Shown: positions 1-7,212, numbered from the stretch's first letter. The stretch: DNA of 12,105 bases from JBLHKW01 sp047618565 (GCA_047618565.1 JBLHKW010000156.1:1-12105); one strand, 5' to 3'. The notes: generated by a model from the letters alone, not told the origin. Numbers and translations: made by a program.

Positions 1-53
1 GTCGCCCCGCTGCAAGTCGCCCCGCTGCAAGTCGCCCCGCTGCAAGTCGCCCC
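1..53. repeat. 15-bp tandem direct repeat at the window edge
   Basis: The unit GTCGCCCCGCTGCAA occurs three times without a mismatch (1-15, 16-30, 31-45), followed by a partial fourth copy at 46-53. The array probably continues to the left of the window. The period is a multiple of three, so it would give a five-residue repeat if translated. In plus frame 1 it reads (VAPLQ)3-VAPLN and stops at TGA 61-63, just before a GC-rich hairpin. There are no spacers, so it is not CRISPR. Confidence 0.9.
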
Positions 54-63
54 ATTAAATTGA
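1..63 (+). CDS. Possible 3' end of a truncated gene ending in VAPLQ repeats
   Basis: Frame 1 of the plus strand is open from the left edge and ends at TGA 61-63. It encodes three copies of VAPLQ and then VAPLN. Four of the five codons in the unit end in G or C, as expected for a gene in this genome, and a strong hairpin starts three bases after the stop. Only 20 codons are visible, so no function can be given. The minus strand has an equally open frame, ATG at 55-53 reading MGRLAAGRLAA off the edge, so the coding strand is not settled. The repeat may also be non-coding. Confidence 0.2.
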   Translation, partial: VAPLQVAPLQVAPLQVAPLN

Positions 64-65
64 GG

Positions 66-95
66 GGGCCGCCTGCACCGAAGTACAGGCGGCCC
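66..95 (-). terminator. Strong UUCG hairpin, likely intrinsic terminator
   Basis: On the minus strand positions 95-66 form a 13-pair stem (12 Watson-Crick pairs and one U-G) closed by the very stable C-UUCG-G tetraloop. The next bases are CCUCAAUUUAAU, modestly U-rich, which fits a terminator for leftward transcription. On the plus strand the same DNA gives a 10-bp stem with a poorer loop and a purine tract after it, so termination there is less likely. The stem does start three bases after the possible plus-strand stop codon at 61-63. Confidence 0.5.
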
Positions 96-256
96 GAGGG
101 AGAGAGGAGTTACACCAAGCTTCCCGGGTATGCACCGCTCGCAAAGTGCGATACCTCTTGGTGGAACTCACATGCGTAAACGACCCCGAAGGGCTGCTTA
201 CGAGTCCAATCATAGACCAGCATTCCGAGCACAGACAAGGTTTCGCTGGAATTTCC

Positions 257-328
257 GTCCGCTCACGACACGGGTGGGTCTCCTACGCAATCGACCGTAG
301 ACCCACTCTCACGGGGTCGTGAGCGGAC
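257..328. repeat. 72-bp inverted repeat (perfect 13-bp arms)
   Basis: GTCCGCTCACGAC at 257-269 is the exact reverse complement of 316-328. Inside lie a second nested pairing, 274-279 with 301-306, and a third, 283-287 with 296-300, around the loop 288-295. Together they make a long interrupted hairpin that forms on either strand. It is the 5' helix of the candidate minus-strand RNA, but could instead be a REP-like or miniature mobile element. Only one copy is present in the window. Confidence 0.8.
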
Positions 329-742
329 ATTCAAGGGCCATCCCTTACCTGGATGGTGAAGAGGAAGGGGGCGCCTCCGAATCGCGGAGTATGGAAGGGG
401 CCACAATCAACCGACCGGCTCCCTGGAGGCCCAGCCCGCCCCGATGCAATGGCGTCGAGTTCCACGTCGACCGGCGGGGCCAGGTTCAGGGGTCGGTCTG
501 AACGACCCTCGCAGACGCGACCTGCCAGCCCGGCGACGGTCTCGGGTCATCTGGGTGCGGCGTATTGCGCACATGACCGTGGTGCGGGCGGTGTTCGGGC
601 CGGGGTCGAGGAGAATGCGGGCCAGGTGCCAGCACCGGGACCAGGCTCATGCTCCCTCGAGATTCGGTCGACACACCGGGACGCCCCTGGCCCGCAAAGC
701 GCGGGGCGGACCACTCAGCTCCGCCCCCACAGGGACCGAAAA
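329..742. other. Non-coding spacer upstream of the histidine kinase
   Basis: The histidine kinase frame stays open back to an ATG at 353, but the 130 extra codons spell a low-complexity Pro/Arg/Gly/Ser-rich sequence with no domain, and a better start lies at 743. Small hairpins occur, for example CCATCC/GGATGG around 339-355 and CTCCG/CGGAG around 375-389, no more than expected in GC-rich DNA. I see no convincing promoter. The kinase promoter, and the promoter of the leftward RNA if it is real, should lie here. Confidence 0.6.
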
Positions 743-2659
743 ATGCTCTCGAAACCTGCCCCACCTTCCGACCAGCGCCCCCCCGGGCTCCGGTGGTACC
801 ACCTCTACTACTTGCTCGTCATCGTCGATGTCGTGACGATCGTCGGAACGCTCACGCTCTCGCACGTGATCTCTGGTCTCTACCAGGACAGCATCGTGGT
901 GAATCGTCAATCGGCCGCGCGGCTGGGAGACCTGGCTTCCCTCCGAGACCTGGCCATGGGGGCGAACGCGCCCGGAAACTCGGTCTTCGATAGCCATGAC
1001 GTCGAGCTGGAGCAGTCCAGGCTGGAGCAGGCCGACGCGGCGTTCGAGGCGAAGTTCACCTCGATGGCCGACAGCATAGCTGGTCTCCCGAACGCTTCCC
1101 CGGAGCGCAGCGAATCGCTGCAGCATATCCGCGACCCCTACCTGTCGATGCTGGCGGAGAGCCGTGAGCTGCTGCGCAACATGGGCGATGGCCGCGAAGA
1201 CCTCGCCGGCCAGCACATGAACGCCATGGACGAGTACTTCTATGGGATCCTGGGAGCGATATCGAACTCGGAGCTCAGGATCCGCGTTGCGCAGAGCGAG
1301 CGCTTCGCCGCCCAGGCTGGACGCGCGGAAGAGCTCACGGCGACGGAGAGAAAGATCGCCGCGTTTGTGGTCCTCATCGTGCTGGCCGCAACCTATTACG
1401 GCCATCGGGTCTCGCGCGCCATGGTCAAGGCCGATCGCCAGCTACGCGACTCCACCAGTGCCACCGAGCGTCGCAATCGGGAGATCAGCGCCATCCTCGA
1501 GGCCACCGTGGACATAATCGTGGTTACGGACGACGCCGGTAATATCCAGGTCGCAAGCGATTCCGTCAGCGAGATCATCGGCGAACCGCCCGCTCAGCTG
1601 ATCGGGCGCAGGTTTGAGTCGTTGGTTTCTTCGGAGCTGGAGTCGGCTGCGTTCCTTCGGCAGTCGGGTAGCTGCATCGGTACGACCATGCTCACGCGCA
1701 GCGACGGTGGGCAAGTGCCGGTCGAGATCTCCAGGGCATGCGTTGAGGGCGACGACGGACGCAGTCTGTGCATTTCGGTCATTCGCGACGTCAGCGAACG
1801 CACCCGCATGGAGGGTGAGCTACATCATGCTCAGAAGCTCGAGGCCGTCGGTCGCCTGGCCGCCGGCATTGCGCACGAGATCAACACGCCGATCCAGTAC
1901 GTTTGTGACAACGTGCGTTTCCTGCAGGAGACGTTCGCGGAGGTCGCTCCGCTGATTGAGATCGTCAGGGATCTGCCGGACTCGGGACAGCTGGACGGGA
2001 ATCAAGCGAGCGATCTGAAGCGCCTCTTCGCTGAGGCTGACATCCAGTTCCTGAGCGCGGAAGTCCCGCGCGCCCTCGCAGAGTCCCTGGAGGGCGGATC
2101 GCGGGTGCGCGAGATCGTTCGGGCAATGAAGGAGTTCTCACACCCGGGTGGAATGGAGATGGCTGACGTCGACCTCAATCACGCCATCGAGAACACCATC
2201 GCCGTTGCACGCAATGAGTGGAAGTACGTCGCGAATCTGACCACGGACCTGGATCCCACCTTGCCCCACGTGCCCTGCTTCCTGGGCGAGTTCAATCAGG
2301 TGGTCCTCAACCTCATTGTCAACGCAGCAGACGCGATCCGAGACGTGGTCGGCGAGGCCCCGGAACACCGGGGCGACCTCTCGATCCGCACCCGGCGTGA
2401 AGGCGCCAATGTGGAGGTGAGGATTACGGACACGGGAGGCGGGATCCCGGCACACGTCCGGGACAGGGTCTTCGACCCCTTCTTCACGACCAAGGATGTC
2501 GGCAAGGGCACCGGTCAGGGCCTATCGATCGCACATACCGTGATCGTGAACAGACACGGCGGCACCATCGTGTTCGAGACGGAAGACGGCAAGGGCACGT
2601 CCTTCGTCATCCGGCTACCCCTCGTTCAACAAACCCAGGCCGACGTGGTTGCGGCCTGA
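743..2659 (+). CDS. Membrane sensor histidine kinase with PAS domain
   Basis: This 638-residue protein is a two-component sensor that autophosphorylates on histidine. Transmembrane segments lie at about 18-42 and 204-220 and flank a mainly helical extracytoplasmic domain of about 160 residues. A PAS domain follows at about 246-352. The phosphoacceptor region has the H-box AGIAHEINTPIQ with His378, of the HEINTPIQ type, and the helical stretch (395-470) usual in that group. The ATPase domain shows the N-box (Asn523, Asn527), G1 (DTGGG, 563-567), F-box (FDPFF, 577-581) and G2 (GKGTGQG, 587-593), so it looks catalytically complete. There is no receiver domain and no response regulator in the window, so the partner is unknown. 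I chose ATG 743 because AGGGA sits 7 bases upstream and the first transmembrane helix falls at the N-terminus. The ligand cannot be predicted. Confidence 0.93.
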   Translation: MLSKPAPPSDQRPPGLRWYHLYYLLVIVDVVTIVGTLTLSHVISGLYQDSIVVNRQSAARLGDLASLRDLAMGANAPGNSVFDSHDVELEQSRLEQADAAFEAKFTSMADSIAGLPNASPERSESLQHIRDPYLSMLAESRELLRNMGDGREDLAGQHMNAMDEYFYGILGAISNSELRIRVAQSERFAAQAGRAEELTATERKIAAFVVLIVLAATYYGHRVSRAMVKADRQLRDSTSATERRNREISAILEATVDIIVVTDDAGNIQVASDSVSEIIGEPPAQLIGRRFESLVSSELESAAFLRQSGSCIGTTMLTRSDGGQVPVEISRACVEGDDGRSLCISVIRDVSERTRMEGELHHAQKLEAVGRLAAGIAHEINTPIQYVCDNVRFLQETFAEVAPLIEIVRDLPDSGQLDGNQASDLKRLFAEADIQFLSAEVPRALAESLEGGSRVREIVRAMKEFSHPGGMEMADVDLNHAIENTIAVARNEWKYVANLTTDLDPTLPHVPCFLGEFNQVVLNLIVNAADAIRDVVGEAPEHRGDLSIRTRREGANVEVRITDTGGGIPAHVRDRVFDPFFTTKDVGKGTGQGLSIAHTVIVNRHGGTIVFETEDGKGTSFVIRLPLVQQTQADVVAA

Positions 2660-3334
2660 GCACGGGCCTGTGCCCCGATCCGGAACCACGCGTCCTCGGG
2701 CTCGTGCCGTTCCGCCAGTGGCTGCGTTGCAGCTCTCGTGATGAGCCATGCCGCTTGAGCCCGACAAGGCCAAACCTGTCGTGCGCGACGGACCGCCGTG
2801 CTGTCAACGGCGACATTCGGAACTCTGACGAACGATTTCTCTGCAGCTGTGGATGGCGCTGATGGGGCATTGGAGGCCGTAGAGCGGCAGGGCAGGCCGG
2901 ACTGATGGATCACGGTGGGAACGGCCCGCCATCAGCAGACGTACGACTGCCGAGTCCGAGACCTCGTCCGCCAGACCGGTGACGTGAGCATTGCACCGGG
3001 CGCGGGCGTGCCTCGAGCTACCGCTTCCGGGTGGTCGCGCGCTCCCGGGGCGCACGACGGTCAGCTCCCCTATGAGATGGAGCGTCTCCTCGGTGACTCC
3101 TTGCCCCCCTTGGCAGTGAGACATCGGCCGCGAGGTCACGCAGGATCTGAGCCTGCCCGGGGTCCGGACCGCTCGCGCAACAGGTGCTCCCCGCGCCACC
3201 TTGGACGAACAGTACGAGCGTCCGCAATACGGCCACCAGCACGAGCACCATCGCAGTGGCGCGCGTCCCGAGTACGCCAGGAGCCGCGCCCGCGACCTGC
3301 GAACAGGTAGCTGAACGAAATGCGACCCCTTGGA
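2660..3334. other. Gene-poor, probably decayed spacer
   Basis: This 675-base stretch separates the histidine kinase from the convergent isomerase gene. Open frames exist on both strands, but their products are Arg/Pro/Ser/Gly-rich without recognisable domains, except for a short helix-turn-helix-like segment in a plus frame near 2942-3046. A possible long-loop stem follows the kinase stop: GCACGGGCC near 2660 pairs with GGCTCGTGC near 2700, with one G-U pair. It has no U-tract and is weak as a terminator. Confidence 0.6.
2915..3049 (+). pseudogene. Possible relic of a transposase N-terminal helix-turn-helix
   Basis: The plus frame starting at GTG 2915 encodes YDCRVRDLVRQTGDVS followed by IAPGAGVPRATASGWSRAP. 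The pattern, a helix 'VRDLVRxTGD', then 'GVPRxTAxGWxR', resembles the DNA-binding N-terminus of integrase-type transposases, in which a small residue, an R-x-T turn and a Trp-Leu/Ser-Arg recognition helix are typical. No DDE catalytic domain follows: the frame becomes low-complexity and ends at 3310. No terminal inverted repeats were found. It may be a decayed insertion-sequence fragment, or chance. The resemblance is from memory of the family and not from an alignment. Confidence 0.25.
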
Positions 3335-4276
3335 CTATCGGGGCGCCTCGGCGACGCGCTGATCACAAACCCGGTAGGCATCGATCACTGCGCGCTCGCC
3401 TTCCTTGCCTGGTAGTGAGTTCCCGTGCTCCATGCCGATGATGCCGGTGAAACCCTTGGATTCGATGTGTCGGAAGACGTTGCCGTAGTGGATCTCGCCC
3501 GTGCCCGGCTCGTTGCGGCCCGGATTGTCACCGACCTGGAAGTAGCCGATCTCGTCCCAGGCACGATCCATGTTCGGGATCAGGTTGCCTTCCGTGATCT
3601 GCTGGTGGTACAGGTCGTCGAGGATCTTGCACGAGGGGCTCCCGACTGCCCGGCATAGCAGGTACGCCTGGGGGATCTTGGTCAAGAAAAGTCCCGCGTG
3701 ATCGCGCCAGGGATTCAGTGACTCGAGCACCATGACCAGCCCCGACGGCTCGCAGATCTCGGCCGCAAATTTCAGGTTGTCGATCACATTCGAGGTCTGG
3801 TAGTCCCACTCCACGCCCTTGGAGTAGTTGCCCGGAACCACGGTGCACCAGCGCGCGCCAACCCGCTTGGCGACCTCGACTGCCAGCGTCATCTCCTTCT
3901 TGATGCGCTCGCGCACCTCCTTGCGGTCCGAGGCAAAGGTCACCTCCCCGAACTCCGCGTGCGCCACGAACACACCCATCTCCATCTTCAGGCGCTTCAT
4001 CTCGGCCGCGATCTTCTCCTGCTCATCGACCGGGCGGCGCGTCATCCAGTTGTCCTCAAGCGCGCGGAACCCCTCGTCCGCCATGAAGCGCAGCTGGTCG
4101 AGCACATCGTCGCCCGCGTGGTTGCGGAACATGCCGAAGTGCGGCGCGTACTTGAGCCGAAAGGGCTCGCCCGCCTTCGCACCCGGCGCGGCTGCCGACA
4201 CGAGGGGAGCCCGCAGGGATCCAGTGAGCGGAACACCCGCCAGGGCGGAGACTTGCAGAAACGATCGACGTTGCAT
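3335..4276 (-). CDS. Tat-exported hydroxypyruvate-isomerase-like TIM-barrel protein
   Basis: This 313-residue protein belongs to the xylose-isomerase-like TIM-barrel superfamily and is closest to hydroxypyruvate isomerase, which interconverts hydroxypyruvate and tartronate semialdehyde. The hallmarks are VLESLN with Glu185, LDDLYHQQ (Asp220/Asp221, His224), QVGDNPGRNEPGTGEIHY (Gln247, Asp250, Arg254) and GMEHG with Glu283; the two glutamates match the catalytic, metal-binding pair of the family. The N-terminus has a twin-arginine signal (QRRSFLQ, then a hydrophobic stretch, likely cleaved near residues 28-30), so the mature enzyme should act outside the cytoplasm, unlike classical Hyi. Exported family members are common in Planctomycetes. 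The substrate is not certain; another keto-sugar or sugar acid is possible. ATG 4276 is chosen because it gives the complete Tat signal; GAGG lies about 5 bases upstream. It is divergent from the dehydrogenase gene at 4382. Confidence 0.92.
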   Translation of the reverse strand: MQRRSFLQVSALAGVPLTGSLRAPLVSAAAPGAKAGEPFRLKYAPHFGMFRNHAGDDVLDQLRFMADEGFRALEDNWMTRRPVDEQEKIAAEMKRLKMEMGVFVAHAEFGEVTFASDRKEVRERIKKEMTLAVEVAKRVGARWCTVVPGNYSKGVEWDYQTSNVIDNLKFAAEICEPSGLVMVLESLNPWRDHAGLFLTKIPQAYLLCRAVGSPSCKILDDLYHQQITEGNLIPNMDRAWDEIGYFQVGDNPGRNEPGTGEIHYGNVFRHIESKGFTGIIGMEHGNSLPGKEGERAVIDAYRVCDQRVAEAPR

Positions 4277-4319
4277 GGCGGCCTCGTGCAGGGGACTCGG
4301 AGACTCAGATCAGAGCTGG

Positions 4320-4325
4320 ATCATA
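4320..4325 (-). promoter_or_regulatory. Putative -10 box of the isomerase gene
   Basis: On the minus strand 4325-4320 reads TATGAT, five of six matches to TATAAT, and would place the start of transcription about 36 bases before ATG 4276. No clear -35 box is present at the usual distance, so this rests on one hexamer in an otherwise GC-rich divergent spacer. Confidence 0.3.
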
Positions 4326-4366
4326 CGGCCCCGCGTGGCTCTGGGGTGCGCCGGGGTGGAACGTAG

Positions 4367-4375
4367 TGCTAGCCT
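4367..4375 (+). promoter_or_regulatory. Putative extended -10 box, leaderless start of the dehydrogenase gene
   Basis: TGCTAGCCT at 4367-4375 fits an extended -10 (TGn followed by a TAnnnT hexamer) and ends six bases before ATG 4382, so transcription would begin at or next to the A of the start codon. No Shine-Dalgarno sequence precedes this ATG, which agrees with a leaderless mRNA. There is no obvious -35. Confidence 0.3.
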
Positions 4376-4381
4376 GTCGGC

Positions 4382-6913
4382 ATGCACCTGCCCAAACCTA
4401 CACTCACCTGGATCCTCGCGGGCGCGCTTGGCACCGCCCTGGCCATGAGCGCATGCAGCTCGACCCACGAGCCCCATGCAACCGGCACCGAGCCCCTCGA
4501 ACAGGTAGAGCCCGCGCACGCCCTGGCAGCCAGTGAGCTGGTCGTGGCGGAGGGATTCACCGCCGAATTGATCTACAGTGTCCCCTCGGCGACGCACGGT
4601 TCGTGGGTGAGCCTGTGCGCGGATGATCGGGGCAGACTCTACACCTCGGACCAGTACGGCCGGCTGTGGCGCGTGACCCCGCCGCCGCCCGGCAAGCGCA
4701 CTGAACCGCGAGTAGAGCAGGTCAACGTGGAGCTCGGAGAAGCCCAGGGACTCTTGTGGGCCTTCGACTCCCTGTACGTGGTCGTCAATGCGGGAGGGCA
4801 GTACGAGAGTGGCCTCTACCGGGTGCGCGACACCGATGGCGATGACGCACTCGACTCGGTCGAGCTGCTGCGCCCCTTCGAGGGCAACGGAGAGCATGGC
4901 CCGCACGCCGTCATGCTCACGCCCGCAGGCGACGGCCTGGTGGTCATTGCGGGCAACCACACGGACCTTCCGGACTACGTCGAACGCTCGCGCGTGCCGC
5001 GCGTGTGGGGCGAGGACGTGCTCCTGCCACGCATGGACGATCCGGTAGGACACGCGGTCGGGATCACCGAACCCGGAGGCTGGGTCTGCCGAACCGACCC
5101 CGACGGCAAGGACTGGGAGCTGATCGCGTGCGGTTTCCGCAACCCTTACGACGGGGCCTTCGATCCGTCCGGCGAGCTGTTCACCTTCGATGCGGACATG
5201 GAGTACGACACGGGCCTGCCCTGGTATCGCCCGACGCGCATCCTGCACGTGGTCAGCGGCGCGGAGTTCGGCTGGCGCGCGGGGTCGGGCAAGTGGCCGG
5301 ACTGGACGCCCGACAGTCTGGGTAGTGTCGTGGACATCGGGCTCACTTCCCCCACCGGCGTGGCCTTCGGAACGGGCGCGCACTTCCCGGGGCACTGGCG
5401 CCGGGCCTTGTTTGCGGCCGATTGGGCCTGGGGGAAGATCTACGCCGTCCACATGGAACCGAGCGGCGCGACCTACACTGGCCGCTTCGAGCTCTTCGTC
5501 ACGGGTGAACCGCTGCCCGTGACCGACCTCACTGTTTCGACAGACGGAGCGCTCTACTTCACGACCGGAGGCCGGCGCACGCAGTCCGGGTTGTACCGCA
5601 TCACATGGGACGGAGCCTACGGCGCCCCCCTGGGTGAACCCGAAAGCGCAGCGGCCGTTGACGACCTGACGCTGCGTAGACGCGCACTGGAAGCGCAGCA
5701 TCTCGAACCGAATGCGCGCTCACTCGACGCGGCCTGGGCCGAACTCGACGACCCGGATCGCAATCTGCGCTTCGCGGCACGCACGCTGATCGAGCTACAC
5801 GATTCCGAACTCTGGCAGCAGCGCGCCCTTGCCGAGGGACGTGAGCGCGCGTCGATCGAGGCCCTGCTCGCGCTCGTCCGTTGCCATGATGCGCTCGAGC
5901 CCGACGCCTGGCTCAGCGCCGCGATGCGCTGGCCCTGGGAATCGCTCGGGCGCGCGCGCCTGCTTGCCGCATTGCGCGTCGTCGGGCTCGGCCTCGTGCG
6001 CATTCCGGGCGCCGATCGGGTGTCGAGTCCGCTCGATAAGCGGCTGCTGGCGTTGCTTCCAAGCGGCGACGACACCCTGGACCGGGAATTGTGCCGGGTG
6101 CTGGCGCGCATGCAGAGCGCGGGCCTCGTGCAACCGGGCCTGGAGCTACTCGAGTCCGCGCCCACGCAGGAGTCGGCCATCGACCTGGCCTACTCGCTTT
6201 CGACTCTTCAGGTCGGTTGGAGCGACCCCCAGCGCGCGCGGATGTTGCGCTGGTTCCACGATGGGACCCGCGAGTTCGCCGGTGGAAGGAGCTTCGAGGA
6301 ATACCTGGACGAGATCCGGACCATGGCGATGGCGTCTCTCGGCACTTCGATCGGTAAGCCCAACCCTGCCGTGGCTGAATCAAACGCTGAGGCCCAGGCT
6401 ATCGTCCCCGCAGCCGCCTTCGTCCGCAACTGGACCGCGCAGGAGCTGGCCCCGCACCTGGCGCGCGTAGCGAGCGACCGCTCCTTCGAACGCGGGCGCG
6501 AGGTCTACTTGCGCACCCGCTGTTTCGAGTGCCATCGCATCGCGGGCGACGGTGGCAGCACCGGGCCCGATCTATCGGGCACCGCTGGGCGCTTCAACGC
6601 GACCGACCTGCTCGATTCCCTGCTGTCCCCCTCCGCCGTCATCTCGGATCAGTACCAGGACACGGAGGTCTGGACCAGCGATGGGGGCGTCATTGTCGGG
6701 CGCCTCGTCGAGATCGATCAGGGCTTGCTCACCCTGCGCAACGCTCAGGACGAACACCTGCAGGTGCACGAGAGCGACATCGAGACCCAACGCCCCCATC
6801 CCCTGTCGCGCATGCCCGAAGGTCTGCTGGACACGTGCAGCGTGGAAGAGATCCTCGACGTGCTCGCCTACGTACTCGCGGGCGGCGACGCGCAACACGA
6901 CACGTACGATTGA
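4382..6913 (+). CDS. Lipoprotein membrane-bound dehydrogenase with PVC-type heme domain
   Basis: This 843-residue exported protein has three parts. A lipoprotein signal ends in AMSAC (Cys25). A glucose/sorbosone-dehydrogenase-like beta-propeller spans about 55-415, with the family signatures GEHGPHAV, GFRNPYDGAFD (251 on), DADMEYDTG (270 on) followed by LPWYRPTR, and SGAEFGWRAGSGKWPDW. A helical, HEAT-like region spans about 430-690. A C-terminal cytochrome c domain has CFECH at 714-718 (heme-binding Cys714, Cys717, His718) and SRMPEGLLD, where Met811 is a likely distal ligand. This matches the Planctomycete/Verrucomicrobia putative membrane-bound dehydrogenase plus heme-binding domain architecture (the TIGR02604 and TIGR02603 type, from memory). 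It probably oxidises a sugar or alcohol at the outer face of a membrane and passes electrons to its own heme; the substrate and organic cofactor are unknown. It is divergent from the isomerase gene, which suggests joint use. The ATG is supported by the complete signal peptide. Confidence 0.94.
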   Translation: MHLPKPTLTWILAGALGTALAMSACSSTHEPHATGTEPLEQVEPAHALAASELVVAEGFTAELIYSVPSATHGSWVSLCADDRGRLYTSDQYGRLWRVTPPPPGKRTEPRVEQVNVELGEAQGLLWAFDSLYVVVNAGGQYESGLYRVRDTDGDDALDSVELLRPFEGNGEHGPHAVMLTPAGDGLVVIAGNHTDLPDYVERSRVPRVWGEDVLLPRMDDPVGHAVGITEPGGWVCRTDPDGKDWELIACGFRNPYDGAFDPSGELFTFDADMEYDTGLPWYRPTRILHVVSGAEFGWRAGSGKWPDWTPDSLGSVVDIGLTSPTGVAFGTGAHFPGHWRRALFAADWAWGKIYAVHMEPSGATYTGRFELFVTGEPLPVTDLTVSTDGALYFTTGGRRTQSGLYRITWDGAYGAPLGEPESAAAVDDLTLRRRALEAQHLEPNARSLDAAWAELDDPDRNLRFAARTLIELHDSELWQQRALAEGRERASIEALLALVRCHDALEPDAWLSAAMRWPWESLGRARLLAALRVVGLGLVRIPGADRVSSPLDKRLLALLPSGDDTLDRELCRVLARMQSAGLVQPGLELLESAPTQESAIDLAYSLSTLQVGWSDPQRARMLRWFHDGTREFAGGRSFEEYLDEIRTMAMASLGTSIGKPNPAVAESNAEAQAIVPAAAFVRNWTAQELAPHLARVASDRSFERGREVYLRTRCFECHRIAGDGGSTGPDLSGTAGRFNATDLLDSLLSPSAVISDQYQDTEVWTSDGGVIVGRLVEIDQGLLTLRNAQDEHLQVHESDIETQRPHPLSRMPEGLLDTCSVEEILDVLAYVLAGGDAQHDTYD

Positions 6914-7212
6914 CGCATCACCGAACCACGTCCAAACGAGTGCGGTTCCGGTTGGACTTCCTATCCGGCGCTTCATGCAACAACGTCAAAAGTCGTCCTG
7001 ACTCCGTATCTGCTACTGAGCCTGGTAAGCCTGACGGTTGGGCCGATCAGCGGCGCCGCGAAGCAGCGTCCGACGCGTCCGATCACCCAGTAGGGTGCGC
7101 AAGCTCGGCCGAACGCAAGCGCTTGTCAATCCGAGGCGCTCGAGAACCTGATCGTGCGGTGCGGCCTTGTCGATAAACTGCGGCAAGGTGTGTGATGCGG
7201 TCTCGTATTGCG
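6914..7212. other. Convergent spacer between dehydrogenase and kinase genes
   Basis: No gene is supported in these 299 bases. A weak stem, GTCCAA/TTGGAC (6930-6957), lies about 17 bases after the dehydrogenase stop, followed by TTCCT; a competing fold pairs GAACC with GGTTC in the same place. A better hairpin lies at 7164-7189. The two flanking genes end towards each other, so terminators are expected here. Confidence 0.6.
7164..7189 (+). terminator. Hairpin, possible factor-dependent terminator
   Basis: GCCTTGTCG at 7164-7172 pairs with CGGCAAGGT at 7181-7189 around the loop ATAAACTG. It has nine pairs on the plus strand, two of them G-U, which become mismatches on the minus strand, so rightward RNA is favoured. 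No U-tract follows. It lies about 250 bases after the dehydrogenase gene, far for its terminator. Confidence 0.25.

Larger units (their letters stand above)
54..328 (-). ncRNA. Candidate structured RNA (minus strand), unknown family
   Basis: Read on the minus strand, this stretch forms a series of helices. A 72-nt hairpin (328-257) has a perfect 13-bp outer stem. A possible short helix pairs 249-245 with 221-217. A hairpin at 202-175 is closed by CCC-UUCG-GGG, with CGUAA/UUACG at its base. A long composite stem pairs 169-165 with 111-107, 163-157 with 119-113, 155-151 with 131-127, and 149-146 with 135-132. A pyrimidine linker (106-96) leads to a 13-bp hairpin with a UUCG loop at 95-66. Strand is inferred from asymmetry: both UUCG loops and the G-U pairs at 197/180, 194/183 and 85/76 work only on the minus strand; on the plus strand they become CGAA loops and C-A mismatches. 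I see no RNase P, tmRNA, SRP or 6S signature. It could be a trans-acting RNA, or a leader or 3' UTR of a gene outside the window. Confidence 0.45.

Noticed and set aside
1..53. CRISPR array
   Set aside because: The repeats are directly adjacent with no spacers and are only 15 bp long.
54..328. tmRNA, RNase P, SRP or 6S RNA
   Set aside because: None of their conserved sequence elements or overall closing helices could be found on either strand.
353..742. N-terminal extension of the histidine kinase by 130 residues
   Set aside because: The extra sequence is low-complexity, no domain is visible, and ATG 743 has an AGGGA ribosome site and places the first transmembrane helix correctly.
4310..5701. 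463-residue minus-strand frame inside the dehydrogenase gene
   Set aside because: It overlaps the well-supported propeller domain and shows no recognisable motif.
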